64,000 nucleotides of DNA, from contig WHSZ01000017.1 in the NCBI GenBank assembly GCA_009379845.1, positions 1 through 64,000 of the forward strand, given 5' to 3'. The translations under genes and the position numbers were made by a program. Positions 19,986 to 28,795 of this stretch are shown in pieces. Position 1 is the first letter of the stretch. The number at the start of each line of letters is the position of its first letter. The notes under the pieces were generated by a model. That model had not been told where the DNA came from. It did not search any database and saw only the letters and a program-made list of their open reading frames with translations. This stretch comes from Pseudonocardiaceae bacterium (lineage in GTDB: Bacteria; Actinomycetota; Actinomycetes; Mycobacteriales; Pseudonocardiaceae).

Positions 19986-21080
19986 TCAGCGGACGACGAC
20001 GATGTCCGGCAAGGGCACGAAGAGATCGATGTTCTCGCCGACGTTCGTCGTGGTGGAATCGGAATACCGCGCCACGGGCACGTCGACCGTGACGTGCTCG
20101 CCTTCCGCGATCTCGACGAGGAAGCGCAGCGCTTCCCCCGCGTACATCGCCTCGACCACTCGCCCGCGGACACTGACGCCGGCTCGCGGTTCACCGGGAC
20201 GAGCACGCTTCACCAGACGCGCTCGGAAAGCGACCGCGCATCCGGGTTCCAGCCCCTCGGTCGCTTCCTGGACCGGCACCCGGAGCCCGCCCGCACAGAT
20301 CGCGACCGGGCCGGATTCGGTCGACTCAACCGCGAGGCAGTCGAAGAGGTTCTCGAAACCCACGAAGTCGGCCACGAACCGGTTGGCGGGACGGTCGTAG
20401 ACCTCCCGCGGCAGTCCGATCTGCTCGATACGGCCACCATTCATGATCACGATCTGGTCGGAGATCGCCAGTGCTTCGTGCTGATCGTGGGTGACATAGA
20501 TCGCGGTGTGCCGGAACTTGTCATGCAGCCGACGGATTTCGGATCGCATCGACATGCGGAGCCTGGCGTCGAGGTTCGACAGCGGCTCGTCGAACAGCAT
20601 CACGTCTCCCGCGGAGACCAGGCCGCGCGCCAACGCCGCCCGCTGTTGCTGGCCACCGGAGAGCTCGTGCGCGTAACGATCGCCGTACGCCTCCATGCCC
20701 ACGGCCTTCAACGCGTCCGTGACCTGCTGTTTGATCTGTTCGCGCGGCATCCTCCGGCGCTTGAGCGGGTAGGCGACATTGCTCGCCGTCGTCATGTGCG
20801 GCCACAGCGCATAGCTTTGAAAGACCATCCCCACCTTGCGTTTGTGCGGCGGCACGACCTTCTTCGCTGCGACGTCCACGACCGTGGTGTCACCGATCTG
20901 GATGCTGCCGGCCGTCGGAGTCTCCAGACCGGCGACACAACGCAGCGTCGTCGTCTTCCCGCAGCCGCTCGGGCCAAGAAGAGTAATCAGGCCGCCGTCG
21001 ACTATGGTCAAGTCGAGTTGGTGTATCGCGGTGGTGGAGCCAAACGCCTTCTCGAGTCCATTGAGGACGATTCCGCCCAT
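19986..21080 (-). CDS. ABC transporter ATPase (iron/polyamine/phosphonate-type)
   Basis: This 364-residue ATP-binding subunit has Walker A GPSGCGKTT (36-44), signature LSGGQQQR (140-147), Walker B VMLFDEP (160-166) and switch His198. The C-terminal TOBE-type region (VPVQEATEGLEPGCAVAFRA onward) places it with FbpC/PotA/PhnT importers. It is the only ATPase gene in an operon with two binding proteins and two double-length permeases, so it probably energises both. Confidence 0.94.
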   Translation of the reverse strand: MGGIVLNGLEKAFGSTTAIHQLDLTIVDGGLITLLGPSGCGKTTTLRCVAGLETPTAGSIQIGDTTVVDVAAKKVVPPHKRKVGMVFQSYALWPHMTTASNVAYPLKRRRMPREQIKQQVTDALKAVGMEAYGDRYAHELSGGQQQRAALARGLVSAGDVMLFDEPLSNLDARLRMSMRSEIRRLHDKFRHTAIYVTHDQHEALAISDQIVIMNGGRIEQIGLPREVYDRPANRFVADFVGFENLFDCLAVESTESGPVAICAGGLRVPVQEATEGLEPGCAVAFRARLVKRARPGEPRAGVSVRGRVVEAMYAGEALRFLVEIAEGEHVTVDVPVARYSDSTTTNVGENIDLFVPLPDIVVVR

Positions 21081-21119
21081 TTCTCGTCACTTCCTTCCCT
21101 GTCGCGCGAGGACGATGAG

Positions 21120-22247
21120 TTACGATCCGCGGCGGAAGATCCGCGTCAAGATGGCCACGACACGGTCGTTCTGCGCCGTGATCTCCGCCTCCGGGGGGAG
21201 GTCCGCGAGCTTCGCGTCGGTGAAGGTGGGCCAGTTGTGCGGCGAGCGGGCGTTGCCGCTGATCGGCAGATTGCCGATGTCGGCGATCGCTTGCTGGCCG
21301 AGATCGATGTAAAGGTAGTTCAGGAACAGCTTGGCCGTCTGCGGATGCGGTGCGCCGTCGAGAAGCATCCACTTGTCGGCGAGCCCGATGTTGTCCTTGT
21401 CCATCAACAAGAACTTGACCGGCGCACCCTGGCCGGCGCTCCGCTCGAGGTCGGCGCCTGCCGCGGCCAACAGGATCGGGTACTCGCCCCGCACGAGCGA
21501 CTGGACCGCGGTGGCGTAGTCGCCTTTGAGCGTCGAGTTGTGCGCGATACCAGCCAGCCACGCCTCGTCAACGGTGTTCGACAGCAGCAGCCGGGTCAGG
21601 ATGCCCTGCCCGCCGCCGGGCACCGTGGGGTCGTGGAGCAGGACCTTGCCGGCCCACTTGCCGTCGGCGAAGTCCTGCCAGTTCCGGGGAACCTCGGCGG
21701 GATTGATGAGCTCGGTGTTGACGCCGATGCCGAAGAGGGCGAATAACGGGGTGCTGTACCGGAACTGCCTGTCGTGCAAACCGTCCCGCACCTTCCCGTC
21801 GATCCCTTTGACGTCACGGAAGGTCGGCGGCTCGTACGGCTGGGCGAAGCCCGCGTTGACGTAGCGGAGGGCGTTGGGGCTTTGCAGGATGTCGGCGACG
21901 TGGTTGCCGGAGGCGCGGTCCGCCTGAAGACTGGCCATCTGCTGAGCGCCCGTCTGCTGGTGGGTCTCGATCTTGATGCCGGGGAAGTTCTTCTCGAACT
22001 TCTCGTAGACCGGCGCCAGGACCTCGTGATTGGTTCCGTAGAACACGAGCTCGCCACCCTCGTCGAGGGCGGCTCGGTAGAGCTTCTTCAGGTCGGCGAA
22101 CGTCGCGTCAGTGACGCCGAGGGCGGCGCGGTCGAGCTGGCCACCCCCGGCCGGCCGGTCCGAACCGCACGCGGCGAGTGCGGCGGCCGCGACCACGGCA
22201 CAGCCGAGTCTGGACAGCAGCGATGCCCGTTTACCGTGTGTTCTCAT
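21120..22247 (-). CDS. Extracellular solute-binding lipoprotein (FbpA-type), copy 1
   Basis: The product begins MRTHGKRASLLSRLGCAVVA and has a lipobox LAAC with Cys27, so it is a membrane-anchored binding protein of about 375 residues. The FbpA/type-1 iron-binding-protein pattern is seen in LVFYGTNHEVLAPVYEKFEK, VADILQSPNALRYVNAGFAQ and AHNSTLKGDYATAVQSLVRG. Tyr-rich iron ligands are not obvious, so the ligand may be organic. It is paralogous to the binding protein at 26412-27542 (VADV(I)xxPNAxRY, GFAQPY). Its start overlaps the end of the upstream permease gene. An upstream GTG at 22301 is less likely to be the start. Confidence 0.88.
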   Translation of the reverse strand: MRTHGKRASLLSRLGCAVVAAAALAACGSDRPAGGGQLDRAALGVTDATFADLKKLYRAALDEGGELVFYGTNHEVLAPVYEKFEKNFPGIKIETHQQTGAQQMASLQADRASGNHVADILQSPNALRYVNAGFAQPYEPPTFRDVKGIDGKVRDGLHDRQFRYSTPLFALFGIGVNTELINPAEVPRNWQDFADGKWAGKVLLHDPTVPGGGQGILTRLLLSNTVDEAWLAGIAHNSTLKGDYATAVQSLVRGEYPILLAAAGADLERSAGQGAPVKFLLMDKDNIGLADKWMLLDGAPHPQTAKLFLNYLYIDLGQQAIADIGNLPISGNARSPHNWPTFTDAKLADLPPEAEITAQNDRVVAILTRIFRRGS

Positions 22248-24039
22248 CGTTGAGATTCCCTTCTTGGCCGCGTACCTGCGGTCGACCCAGGTAGGTCGCA
22301 CGCTTACGCTGCAGGAGAACCCGGACGATGACCGCTAACGCGGTCACCAGCAGGATCTCGATCATGAGCAGCACGAAGATCGCGGCGGCGAGCTCCACCC
22401 GCCCCGCGGTGTAGGCCTTGTAGACGTGCACGGACAGCAGGCCGCCGGTCGTCGAGGAAAGCAGCAACGGGATGGCCAGCGTCCCGGAAAGCACCACAAA
22501 GGACAGCAGCCATCCGTTGATCAGGCTCGGGGACATGATGCGCGCCGTGATTCCGGTGAGCGCGGTGAACTTGTTCGCCCCGGAAGCCCAGGATGCCTCC
22601 TCCAATGACATCGGCACTTGGGCGATCGCACCTTCCACGGCCCTTCCCGCGAGTGGGATGACGCTGATCACCATCGCGAACACCAGGCTGAACGGGGTGC
22701 CGACCAGACCGCGCAACGGTGGCAGGAGCAGGAAGAACCACAGCACGCCGAGCCCGAGCACGATGCCGGGCAGCGCGGCGGGCAACCACTGGGCGGTCCC
22801 GATGAGCGTCCTGGGCACTCCTCTCCTGAGCTTTGCCGCCCAGAGCATCACGAAGGATACGAGCACGGCGATCGCCGCGCCGACCGCGGCAACTATCGCG
22901 GTGAGGCCGAAGGCGTACATGATCTTTTCGTTTTCGAGCACCTCGGCGAAGTTGTCGAAGGAGAAACCCGAAGAGGCCCCCATAAACGGTGCTAGGGAAC
23001 CGACTACGAGCTGCGTGACCGGCAGTACCGCGGCGAACAGCGCATAGAGCACGATCGCGAGTGCGGCTGGCCAGCGCCACCGGCCGAGGTCCCACGTACC
23101 GTGGTTGTCGCCTTTGCCGCTGACCGTCACGAACGAGCGGCGGCCCATCATCCGGTACTGCAGGTAGACCAGCAGCAGCATGATGGTGATCAGGATCAGC
23201 GACAAGGCGCTGGCTCGGGCGTACTCGGGACCGGCGCCGCTGTTGAGGTAATTGAACACTTCCGTCGGCAGCACGTAGATACCTGCCGGAATGCCCAGGA
23301 TCGCGGGAATGTCGAACGACTCGAGGAAGACGATCAGCGACAGGATCGTCACGCCGCCGATCGCCGGGAACAGCACCGGAAGTTGCACCGTGAAGAATGC
23401 GCGCACCGGGCTCGCCCCGGACAACCGGGCCGCTTCTTCGAGGGAACGATCCATTGCCATGAACGCGCCCAGCAGCAGGAAGTACTGGAAGCCGACCGAA
23501 CGCAGCGCGGAGACGGCGACGAGCCCCCACCAGGACTCGGCGTTCACCGGCCCCGAGTCGAACGCCCAGAAGACGGTGATGAACTCGTTCAACAGCCCGG
23601 ATGTCTGGTTGCCCAGCAGACCCCAGGAGATCCCGTAGAAGAGTGGGGGCATCGCGACGACGAAGGCCATCATCGCTGGAATGAGCCCGCGCAGCGGGCT
23701 GTTGGTGCGGGTCGACAAGGTGACGAAGAAGATCGCGATGACCATCGAAATGAGCACGGTGACGACCGCGATGGACGCGGTCTCCCACGAGGCGCGGTAG
23801 GTGGCGGGATTCGTGAAGACCTCGGCCATCGCGTCGAGCGTCCATCGCCCGCCGGTGAACGGTGTCGTGCGGAACGCGCCGACGACGATCATGATCACCG
23901 GGCTCACGAACAGCAGGACCCCGCAGATCGCGACGGGCCACTGGATCTTCCCGAAGGGATCCAGCGAGCGCTTCCGGCGTGAGCTCGTCGCCGAGATCGC
24001 ACCCGGCGCGACGAACGAATCGACCTGCTGGGCGTTCAT
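22231..24039 (-). CDS. Double-length ABC permease, copy 1
   Basis: This 602-residue membrane protein has about 12 transmembrane segments, built as two BPD_transp_1 halves as in FbpB. Each half ends in an EAA loop: RSLEEAARLSGASPVRAFFT in the first half and SLEEASWASGANKFTALTGI in the second. It is clearly paralogous to the next permease (shared FYGISWGLLGNQ-type segment). The stop overlaps the copy 1 binding-protein start by 17 bases. It forms the membrane channel of the importer. Confidence 0.92.
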   Translation of the reverse strand: MNAQQVDSFVAPGAISATSSRRKRSLDPFGKIQWPVAICGVLLFVSPVIMIVVGAFRTTPFTGGRWTLDAMAEVFTNPATYRASWETASIAVVTVLISMVIAIFFVTLSTRTNSPLRGLIPAMMAFVVAMPPLFYGISWGLLGNQTSGLLNEFITVFWAFDSGPVNAESWWGLVAVSALRSVGFQYFLLLGAFMAMDRSLEEAARLSGASPVRAFFTVQLPVLFPAIGGVTILSLIVFLESFDIPAILGIPAGIYVLPTEVFNYLNSGAGPEYARASALSLILITIMLLLVYLQYRMMGRRSFVTVSGKGDNHGTWDLGRWRWPAALAIVLYALFAAVLPVTQLVVGSLAPFMGASSGFSFDNFAEVLENEKIMYAFGLTAIVAAVGAAIAVLVSFVMLWAAKLRRGVPRTLIGTAQWLPAALPGIVLGLGVLWFFLLLPPLRGLVGTPFSLVFAMVISVIPLAGRAVEGAIAQVPMSLEEASWASGANKFTALTGITARIMSPSLINGWLLSFVVLSGTLAIPLLLSSTTGGLLSVHVYKAYTAGRVELAAAIFVLLMIEILLVTALAVIVRVLLQRKRATYLGRPQVRGQEGNLNDENTR

Positions 24040-24064
24040 CAGTGGTTTCCTCCCGGAAGCGAGC

Positions 24065-25744
24065 TCACCGATACCTGATCAGGCCGCGCGCGCACCAGCC
24101 GAGCAGCGCGATGACCAGGAAGCCGAACAGCAGGATCAACGCCGCGGCTGCCGCGAGCGGCGCTTTCCCCTCCGTGTACCGGCTGTAGATCTCCACAGCC
24201 AGGTAGTTGCTTCCGGGGGCCGAGAGCAGCAAGGGGGTCGAGAGAATCCCGCAGATCACAACGAAACACAGCACCCAGCCGCTGATGAGACTCGGCAGCA
24301 TCAGCTTCGCGACGACGTCCCAGATCGCCCGGCCCTTGCCGGCACCCGACACCCAGGCGGCCTCCTCGAGAGAGCGGGGAATCTGGGCCATGGCGGCGCC
24401 GGTCGCGCGGCCGGCTATCGGGATCGTGGCGACGAACAGCGCGAACACCATGATCACCGGCGTGCCGTAGAAGACGGTCAGAAAGCCGACGCCGAGGAAC
24501 AACCAGAGGACGCCGAGGGCCAGGATGAGGCCCGGCATGGCCAGGCCCAGCCACTGACTGAACTCGATGAACCGGGCGAGCTTGCCGGCCTTGAACCGGG
24601 CCGACCAGGCGAAGGCCGTCGCCGCCAGCACGGCCAGCAGGCCACCGACGACCGCGACCACCGTGGTGTTGGCGTACGCGCTCAGCATCCGCGGATCGGT
24701 GAGGACTTCGGTGTAGTTGTCGAGCGAGAATCCCGCTGTCGCGCCTAGAAAGGGCGACAGCGAAACGAGCACCAACTGAAACAGCGGCAAGGCGATCGCC
24801 AGCAGCGCGAACAGCAGGATCAACCCGGTGAACAGCCACTTGGCCTTGCCGGCGTCGACCCGCACGGCGCGGGCCTCCTTGCCGCCGACGGTGACGAAGG
24901 ACCGGCGGCCAAGGACCCGGATCTGAACCAGTACCAATACCAGCAGTACCACCATCAGCAGTACCGATATCGAGCTGGCGTGTGCGAACTGCGGCCCCGT
25001 GGAGTTCGACAAATACGCGTAGATCTCCGTTGGGATGACGAAGATCCCGGCCGGCACGCCCAATACCTGCGGCGCGTCGAACGCCTCGAGGAACAGCACG
25101 AAACCGAGGATCATCACGCCGGTGATCGCCGGTGCCAGCACGGGGACCTCGATCTGGAAGAAGGTCCGCAGCGGCCCCGCACCGCTGGTCCGCGCGGCCT
25201 CGTGGAGCGAGCGGTCCATGGCGAGAAACGGTCCCAGCAGCAGGAAGAACTGCAGTGCCACCAGCCGCAGCGACGAGACCAGCACGATGCCCCACCACGA
25301 CTCGGTGTTCACGACCCGCGCACCATCGCCGAAGACCCCGACGAGCAGCGTGTTGACCAGCCCGACGTGCTGGTTGCCAAGCAGACCCCACGAAATGGCG
25401 AAGAACAGCCCGGGGGTGGCGATCACCGCGAACATGACGACCGGGATGGCACCGCGGAGCGGAGCGTCCGTTTTGGCGTAGATCGCCGCGAAGATCACAG
25501 CCAGGACGGTCGAGATGACGACCACCGCCAGGCCCATCGTGACCGTCTGAAGCACGACCTGACGGGTTTGTGCCGAGGTGATGACCTCACCGGCCATCCT
25601 CGTGGACCATTCGTCGCCTCCGAAGGCGGAGACCTTGAAGGCACCGAGGACCACCATCAGCGCCGGTGCCACGAAGCAGACTGCGCACACCACGGCCACG
25701 GACCACTGCGGGTTACGCAGCGCGTTCTTGACGCCGCTTACCAT
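24065..25744 (-). CDS. Double-length ABC permease, copy 2
   Basis: This 559-residue paralogue of the preceding permease starts at ATG 25742-25744 behind GCGGGAG. Two permease halves are recognised by EAA loops RSLHEAARTSGAGPLRTFFQ and RSLEEAAWVSGAGKGRAIWD. The conserved FFAISWGLLGNQHVGLVNTL near residue 120 matches copy 1. It lies 25 bases upstream of copy 1. Together the two could form separate channels for two binding proteins or one asymmetric pair. Confidence 0.92.
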   Translation of the reverse strand: MVSGVKNALRNPQWSVAVVCAVCFVAPALMVVLGAFKVSAFGGDEWSTRMAGEVITSAQTRQVVLQTVTMGLAVVVISTVLAVIFAAIYAKTDAPLRGAIPVVMFAVIATPGLFFAISWGLLGNQHVGLVNTLLVGVFGDGARVVNTESWWGIVLVSSLRLVALQFFLLLGPFLAMDRSLHEAARTSGAGPLRTFFQIEVPVLAPAITGVMILGFVLFLEAFDAPQVLGVPAGIFVIPTEIYAYLSNSTGPQFAHASSISVLLMVVLLVLVLVQIRVLGRRSFVTVGGKEARAVRVDAGKAKWLFTGLILLFALLAIALPLFQLVLVSLSPFLGATAGFSLDNYTEVLTDPRMLSAYANTTVVAVVGGLLAVLAATAFAWSARFKAGKLARFIEFSQWLGLAMPGLILALGVLWLFLGVGFLTVFYGTPVIMVFALFVATIPIAGRATGAAMAQIPRSLEEAAWVSGAGKGRAIWDVVAKLMLPSLISGWVLCFVVICGILSTPLLLSAPGSNYLAVEIYSRYTEGKAPLAAAAALILLFGFLVIALLGWCARGLIRYR

Positions 25745-25814
25745 GGCTACTCCCGCTGGGCCACCGGCACGGCGCCGGGCCGGGGGTCTGGCGCCGGTGA
25801 GCGCGCGGGCGGTG

Positions 25815-26357
25815 CTATCTCCGCTCTGCCGCCGCATATCCGCCGCCTATCACCTGATCCTCGGGCATCGCGGCCAGCTCCTCGTCGGAGTCCGGGCGGA
25901 TGACCCGGAACCACAGCGACTTGATCTTCCACGTGCCGTCCACGCGGGCGTACTCGCATCTGTACTGGCCCTCGGACCACGGCCCCCAGACGCGCATCAT
26001 GCCGAACGCGGTGCGGAACTCGCATTGCAGGCGAACCCAGGTCCATTCCCCGTAGGCCTCGTCGCCGTTGACCGTGATGGACGGTGAGGACAGGATGTAC
26101 CCGTCGCGGCTCGTGACGACGTGCTCCAGTTCCGACCGGAACATTTCCTTGATGGCCTCGCGTCCCACGTGGACTCCGTGCATGCGGATATCGCAGACCG
26201 CGTCTTCGGTGTATTCCTCAGCGACCGCCATCCAGTCGCGTGCCGCCAGACTGCGGACGTACCGGTGCTGCAGGTCCGTGATCTCCTGGACCGACCGCAA
26301 CTCGTCCACTTGGCGTTCGAGCTCCTTCAGTCTGTCCAGAATGGACTCGTCAGCCAT
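25815..26357 (-). CDS. SnoaL-like NTF2-fold protein
   Basis: This 180-residue protein has an N-terminal coiled helix (ILDRLKELERQVDELRSVQE), then ITDLQHRYVRSLAARDWMAV and EEYTEDAVCDIRMHG, the hallmark of SnoaL_4-type enzymes. GEWTWVRLQCEFRTAFGM and YARVDGTWKIKSLWFRV complete the barrel. The ribosome site is GGAGGACATCC. It shares its fold and helix leader with the 19264-19953 gene at the other end of the same operon. A possible role is isomerisation or dehydration of the imported compound, as inferred from context. Confidence 0.85.
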   Translation of the reverse strand: MADESILDRLKELERQVDELRSVQEITDLQHRYVRSLAARDWMAVAEEYTEDAVCDIRMHGVHVGREAIKEMFRSELEHVVTSRDGYILSSPSITVNGDEAYGEWTWVRLQCEFRTAFGMMRVWGPWSEGQYRCEYARVDGTWKIKSLWFRVIRPDSDEELAAMPEDQVIGGGYAAAERR

Positions 26358-26411
26358 GGATGTCCTCCCGTCTCCAGGCCGATGCCCGGCGGCACCGAAG
26401 CCCTGCCCGGA

Positions 26412-27542
26412 TCAACCCGCGGTGACGCGCTTGAATATCGGGCCGAACTCGTCCATCTTTTTCCGGAGCAACGCCTGCGCGGGCAGCGGCACGAAGTTCG
26501 CTTGCGCCAGTGACGGCCATCCGTGCGGCGAGCTCAGGGATTTGTCCTGGTTCGTGGGGAAGTTGCCCGACTCCAGCGCCATGCGCTGAGCGTCCACCGT
26601 GTGCAGGTAGTTCAGCAGGACCTTGGCCGCGTCGGAGGACGGGGCGCCGGCGGCGAGCATCCACTTCTCCGTGGCGATGACGTTGTTCTCGGGGAAGAAA
26701 TGCGCGGACACCGGTGCGCCGTCGCGTTGCGCGTGCACGATGGAAGTTGTGGCGGACAACGGCTGGAAGGGAAACTCGCCGGAGCTGACGGACTGCAGGG
26801 CTAGCTGGTCCTGCGCGACGATCTTGGTGTTCTTCCCGACCGCTTCGAGCCATCGGTGGTCGACGACTCCCGCGTTCAGCAGGACGGTCAGCACCGTCAT
26901 CGTCCCTCCCGGAACCGACGGATCCATGAAGGTGAGCTTTCCCGACCATTCCGGTCCGGCCAGCGCGTCCCAGGACTTCGGCAGTTCGGCCTCCGTCATC
27001 CGCTTCGTGTTGTAGGAGGTGCAGAACATCAGTGACCACGGCGAGTAGTACGTGTGGTCGGGGGCGGCGAGCTGGTCCTTGCTGATCCGTCCGTTCGCCC
27101 ATTCCGGCATGGTGAACGTGACCACCCGGTAGGGCTGGGCGAAACCCTGCTGGGCGTAGCGGTCGGCGTTGGGATTGGAGATCACGTCGGCCACCCGGCG
27201 CCCGGACGTCCGTTCCGATTCCAAGGCCGTTTGCAGCTCCGCTCCGGCATACGTCTCCGGGCTGATCGTCAGACCGGGAAATCGCTTTTCGAAGTCTTTG
27301 TAGATGGCGGTGTATTCGTCGTGATGCCCGGCATAGAGGGAGATGTCGGTCTCCCCGGACTTGATCGCCGCCTCGTGCATCCGCTCCAGTTCTCGTTCCT
27401 GCTCGGCGGTGAGCTTCAGCCGGGCCAGATCCAGTTCTCCGCCGCTGACGGCGCCGGCGCAACTCGCCAGGAGCACTGACACGACCGCGGCGATGACAAG
27501 ACAGGCAGCACGACGACCGTGAGATGAGTGGTTCTGTGTCAT
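26412..27542 (-). CDS. Extracellular solute-binding lipoprotein (FbpA-type), copy 2
   Basis: The product begins MTQNHSSHGRRAACLVIAAV and has a lipobox LASC with Cys28. The mature part shows TDISLYAGHHDEYTAIYKDF, RRVADVISNPNADRY and a C-terminal GPIFKRVTAG. It is a paralogue of the 21120-22247 protein. ATG 27540-27542 is preferred over the upstream frame, which would add 39 Arg-rich residues. It is the first gene of the eight-gene leftward operon and sits next to the candidate promoter at 27683-27711. Confidence 0.88.
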   Translation of the reverse strand: MTQNHSSHGRRAACLVIAAVVSVLLASCAGAVSGGELDLARLKLTAEQERELERMHEAAIKSGETDISLYAGHHDEYTAIYKDFEKRFPGLTISPETYAGAELQTALESERTSGRRVADVISNPNADRYAQQGFAQPYRVVTFTMPEWANGRISKDQLAAPDHTYYSPWSLMFCTSYNTKRMTEAELPKSWDALAGPEWSGKLTFMDPSVPGGTMTVLTVLLNAGVVDHRWLEAVGKNTKIVAQDQLALQSVSSGEFPFQPLSATTSIVHAQRDGAPVSAHFFPENNVIATEKWMLAAGAPSSDAAKVLLNYLHTVDAQRMALESGNFPTNQDKSLSSPHGWPSLAQANFVPLPAQALLRKKMDEFGPIFKRVTAG

Positions 27543-27682
27543 ACGGCGACTCCATTGTCCTCCGCGGGTCCGTCTCGGGACCCGCGGGCAGCACACCGCA
27601 CCCGCTGCTGGCCACGTGCGCTGCCGGCGTTGCGTCGACCCGACGCCAGTAAGCCACACGGTGCGAATGTAGTCAATAGATA

Positions 27683-27711
27683 TACATAGTTTGGTCGAAC
27701 GATCATCGCAA
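27683..27711 (-). promoter_or_regulatory. Candidate promoter of the transporter operon
   Basis: On the minus strand TTGCGA (27706-27711) is separated by exactly 17 bases from TATGTA (27683-27688). This resembles a sigma-70-type promoter reading toward the copy 2 binding-protein gene. The surrounding DNA is locally AT-rich. An ATACATA sequence overlaps the -10 and recurs at 27939-27945 near the divergent MarR gene. Confidence 0.4.
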
Positions 27712-27936
27712 TTGACCCGCTCTGAGGAGTGGGAGACGGCGTGCGCTTGTTCCCCGTTGCGAGCTTGCGGACAGTTGACCGCGCACCGGTTCGACTGTCC
27801 GTATCCGAGCTATATTCCCAAATTACAAGTTCGCGAGCTCGCTGCCGTCCAGTACGACCGCGCTGGACGGGCACGATGACTGCCTCGCGGGACACGATTA
27901 GCCGCGCGTAGATTATGTTCTATAATTAATCAAGCT

Positions 27937-27948
27937 CAATACATATTG
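27937..27948. promoter_or_regulatory. Palindrome upstream of marR-type gene, candidate operator
   Basis: CAATA-CA-TATTG is a short inverted repeat inside the AT-rich block 27905-27950, which also holds TATAATTA at 27921-27928. The core ATACATA is shared with the candidate promoter on the other side of the intergenic region. A MarR dimer could bind both and regulate the divergent units. The rest of the 592-base region 27543-28134 shows no convincing gene. Confidence 0.35.
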
Positions 27949-28134
27949 TCGAGCAGATGGCCGGGGACGGCGTCCAGGACTCCGCCCGTCGTGTGCGTCG
28001 AGGTGCCCTCGGGCACACTTGCCATCGAGTGGGGCACGGCAGAACGGGCTCGAACGCGAAGGAGATCAGGTGGGGCTGGACACGTTCTGCGCGTTGAAAA
28101 CCGTACCCGTAGCCGAACAGTCGGAGGGCGTGCA

Positions 28135-28737
28135 GTGAGTTCCGTCAACGAAGCAGCAGTCGATCCGGCGGCTCTCTCCGACCAGGACGAGGAGATGGAC
28201 ATCCTGCCGCCGCCCGGCTCGGTGCACGACCGGTTCCTCCACTTCGTCGACGCGGCTCTGCACAAGGCAGGCGCCATCGCCGGCGACACCGATCCCATGG
28301 TCATCAAGTTGAGCCTGTTGCTACGCAAGGTCGCACAACTGATGAGCGACGACGCGCACTGGACGGTGCACCGGCCGGCCGGCTGGACCCAAGCCAGCTA
28401 CCGGATCTGCTTCGCGCTGTGGGTCTCCGGCCCCCTGCCTCCAAACAAGGTCGCCCAATCCACGAACATGAGCCGCGCCAGCATCTCGGCGGGAATGAAG
28501 AAGATCTTCGAAGCCGGGCTGATCACCAAAGAACCTTCCAAAGACGATCTTCGTTCCACGGTCCTGAAACTGACCGACAAAGGCAAGCACGCGGTCGAAA
28601 GCACGTACTTGGCGCACCTCGGGCTGGAGAGCAACTGGTTCGGCCCGCTGACCGATGTCGAGCGGCGCCTGCTTTTCATGCTCTTGGAGAAGATGTTGTC
28701 CGGCGAGGAAGCAGCGATAGCCGACGGCTGGCGGTAG
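28135..28737 (+). CDS. MarR-family transcriptional regulator
   Basis: This 200-residue protein starts at GTG 28135 with GGAGGGCGTGCA in front. A winged-helix domain is seen in QASYRICFALWVSGPLPPNK, VAQSTNMSRASISAGMKKIF as the recognition helix, and FEAGLITKEPSKDDLRSTVL with LKLTDKGKHAVEST as wing and dimer helix. The first 60 residues form an acidic and helical extension longer than usual. It is divergent from the eight-gene transporter operon and is its most likely regulator. MarR proteins usually release DNA on binding small aromatic or phenolic ligands. Confidence 0.9.
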   Translation: MSSVNEAAVDPAALSDQDEEMDILPPPGSVHDRFLHFVDAALHKAGAIAGDTDPMVIKLSLLLRKVAQLMSDDAHWTVHRPAGWTQASYRICFALWVSGPLPPNKVAQSTNMSRASISAGMKKIFEAGLITKEPSKDDLRSTVLKLTDKGKHAVESTYLAHLGLESNWFGPLTDVERRLLFMLLEKMLSGEEAAIADGWR

Positions 28738-28795
28738 TTCAGCACTCCGCGTGCCCGGGCAGCCGCACAGGACGGACGTGGGTCGCCGTTGGTGT

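Noticed and set aside
20094..21746. Long plus-strand frame opposite the ABC ATPase and binding-protein genes
   Set aside because: It is the mirror of two well-supported genes on the other strand. It is Arg/His/Asp-rich with no motif and has no ribosome site.
22304..25391. Long minus-strand frames overlapping the two permease genes
   Set aside because: They are out-of-frame shadows of clear 12-helix permeases, with Arg-rich hydrophilic composition.
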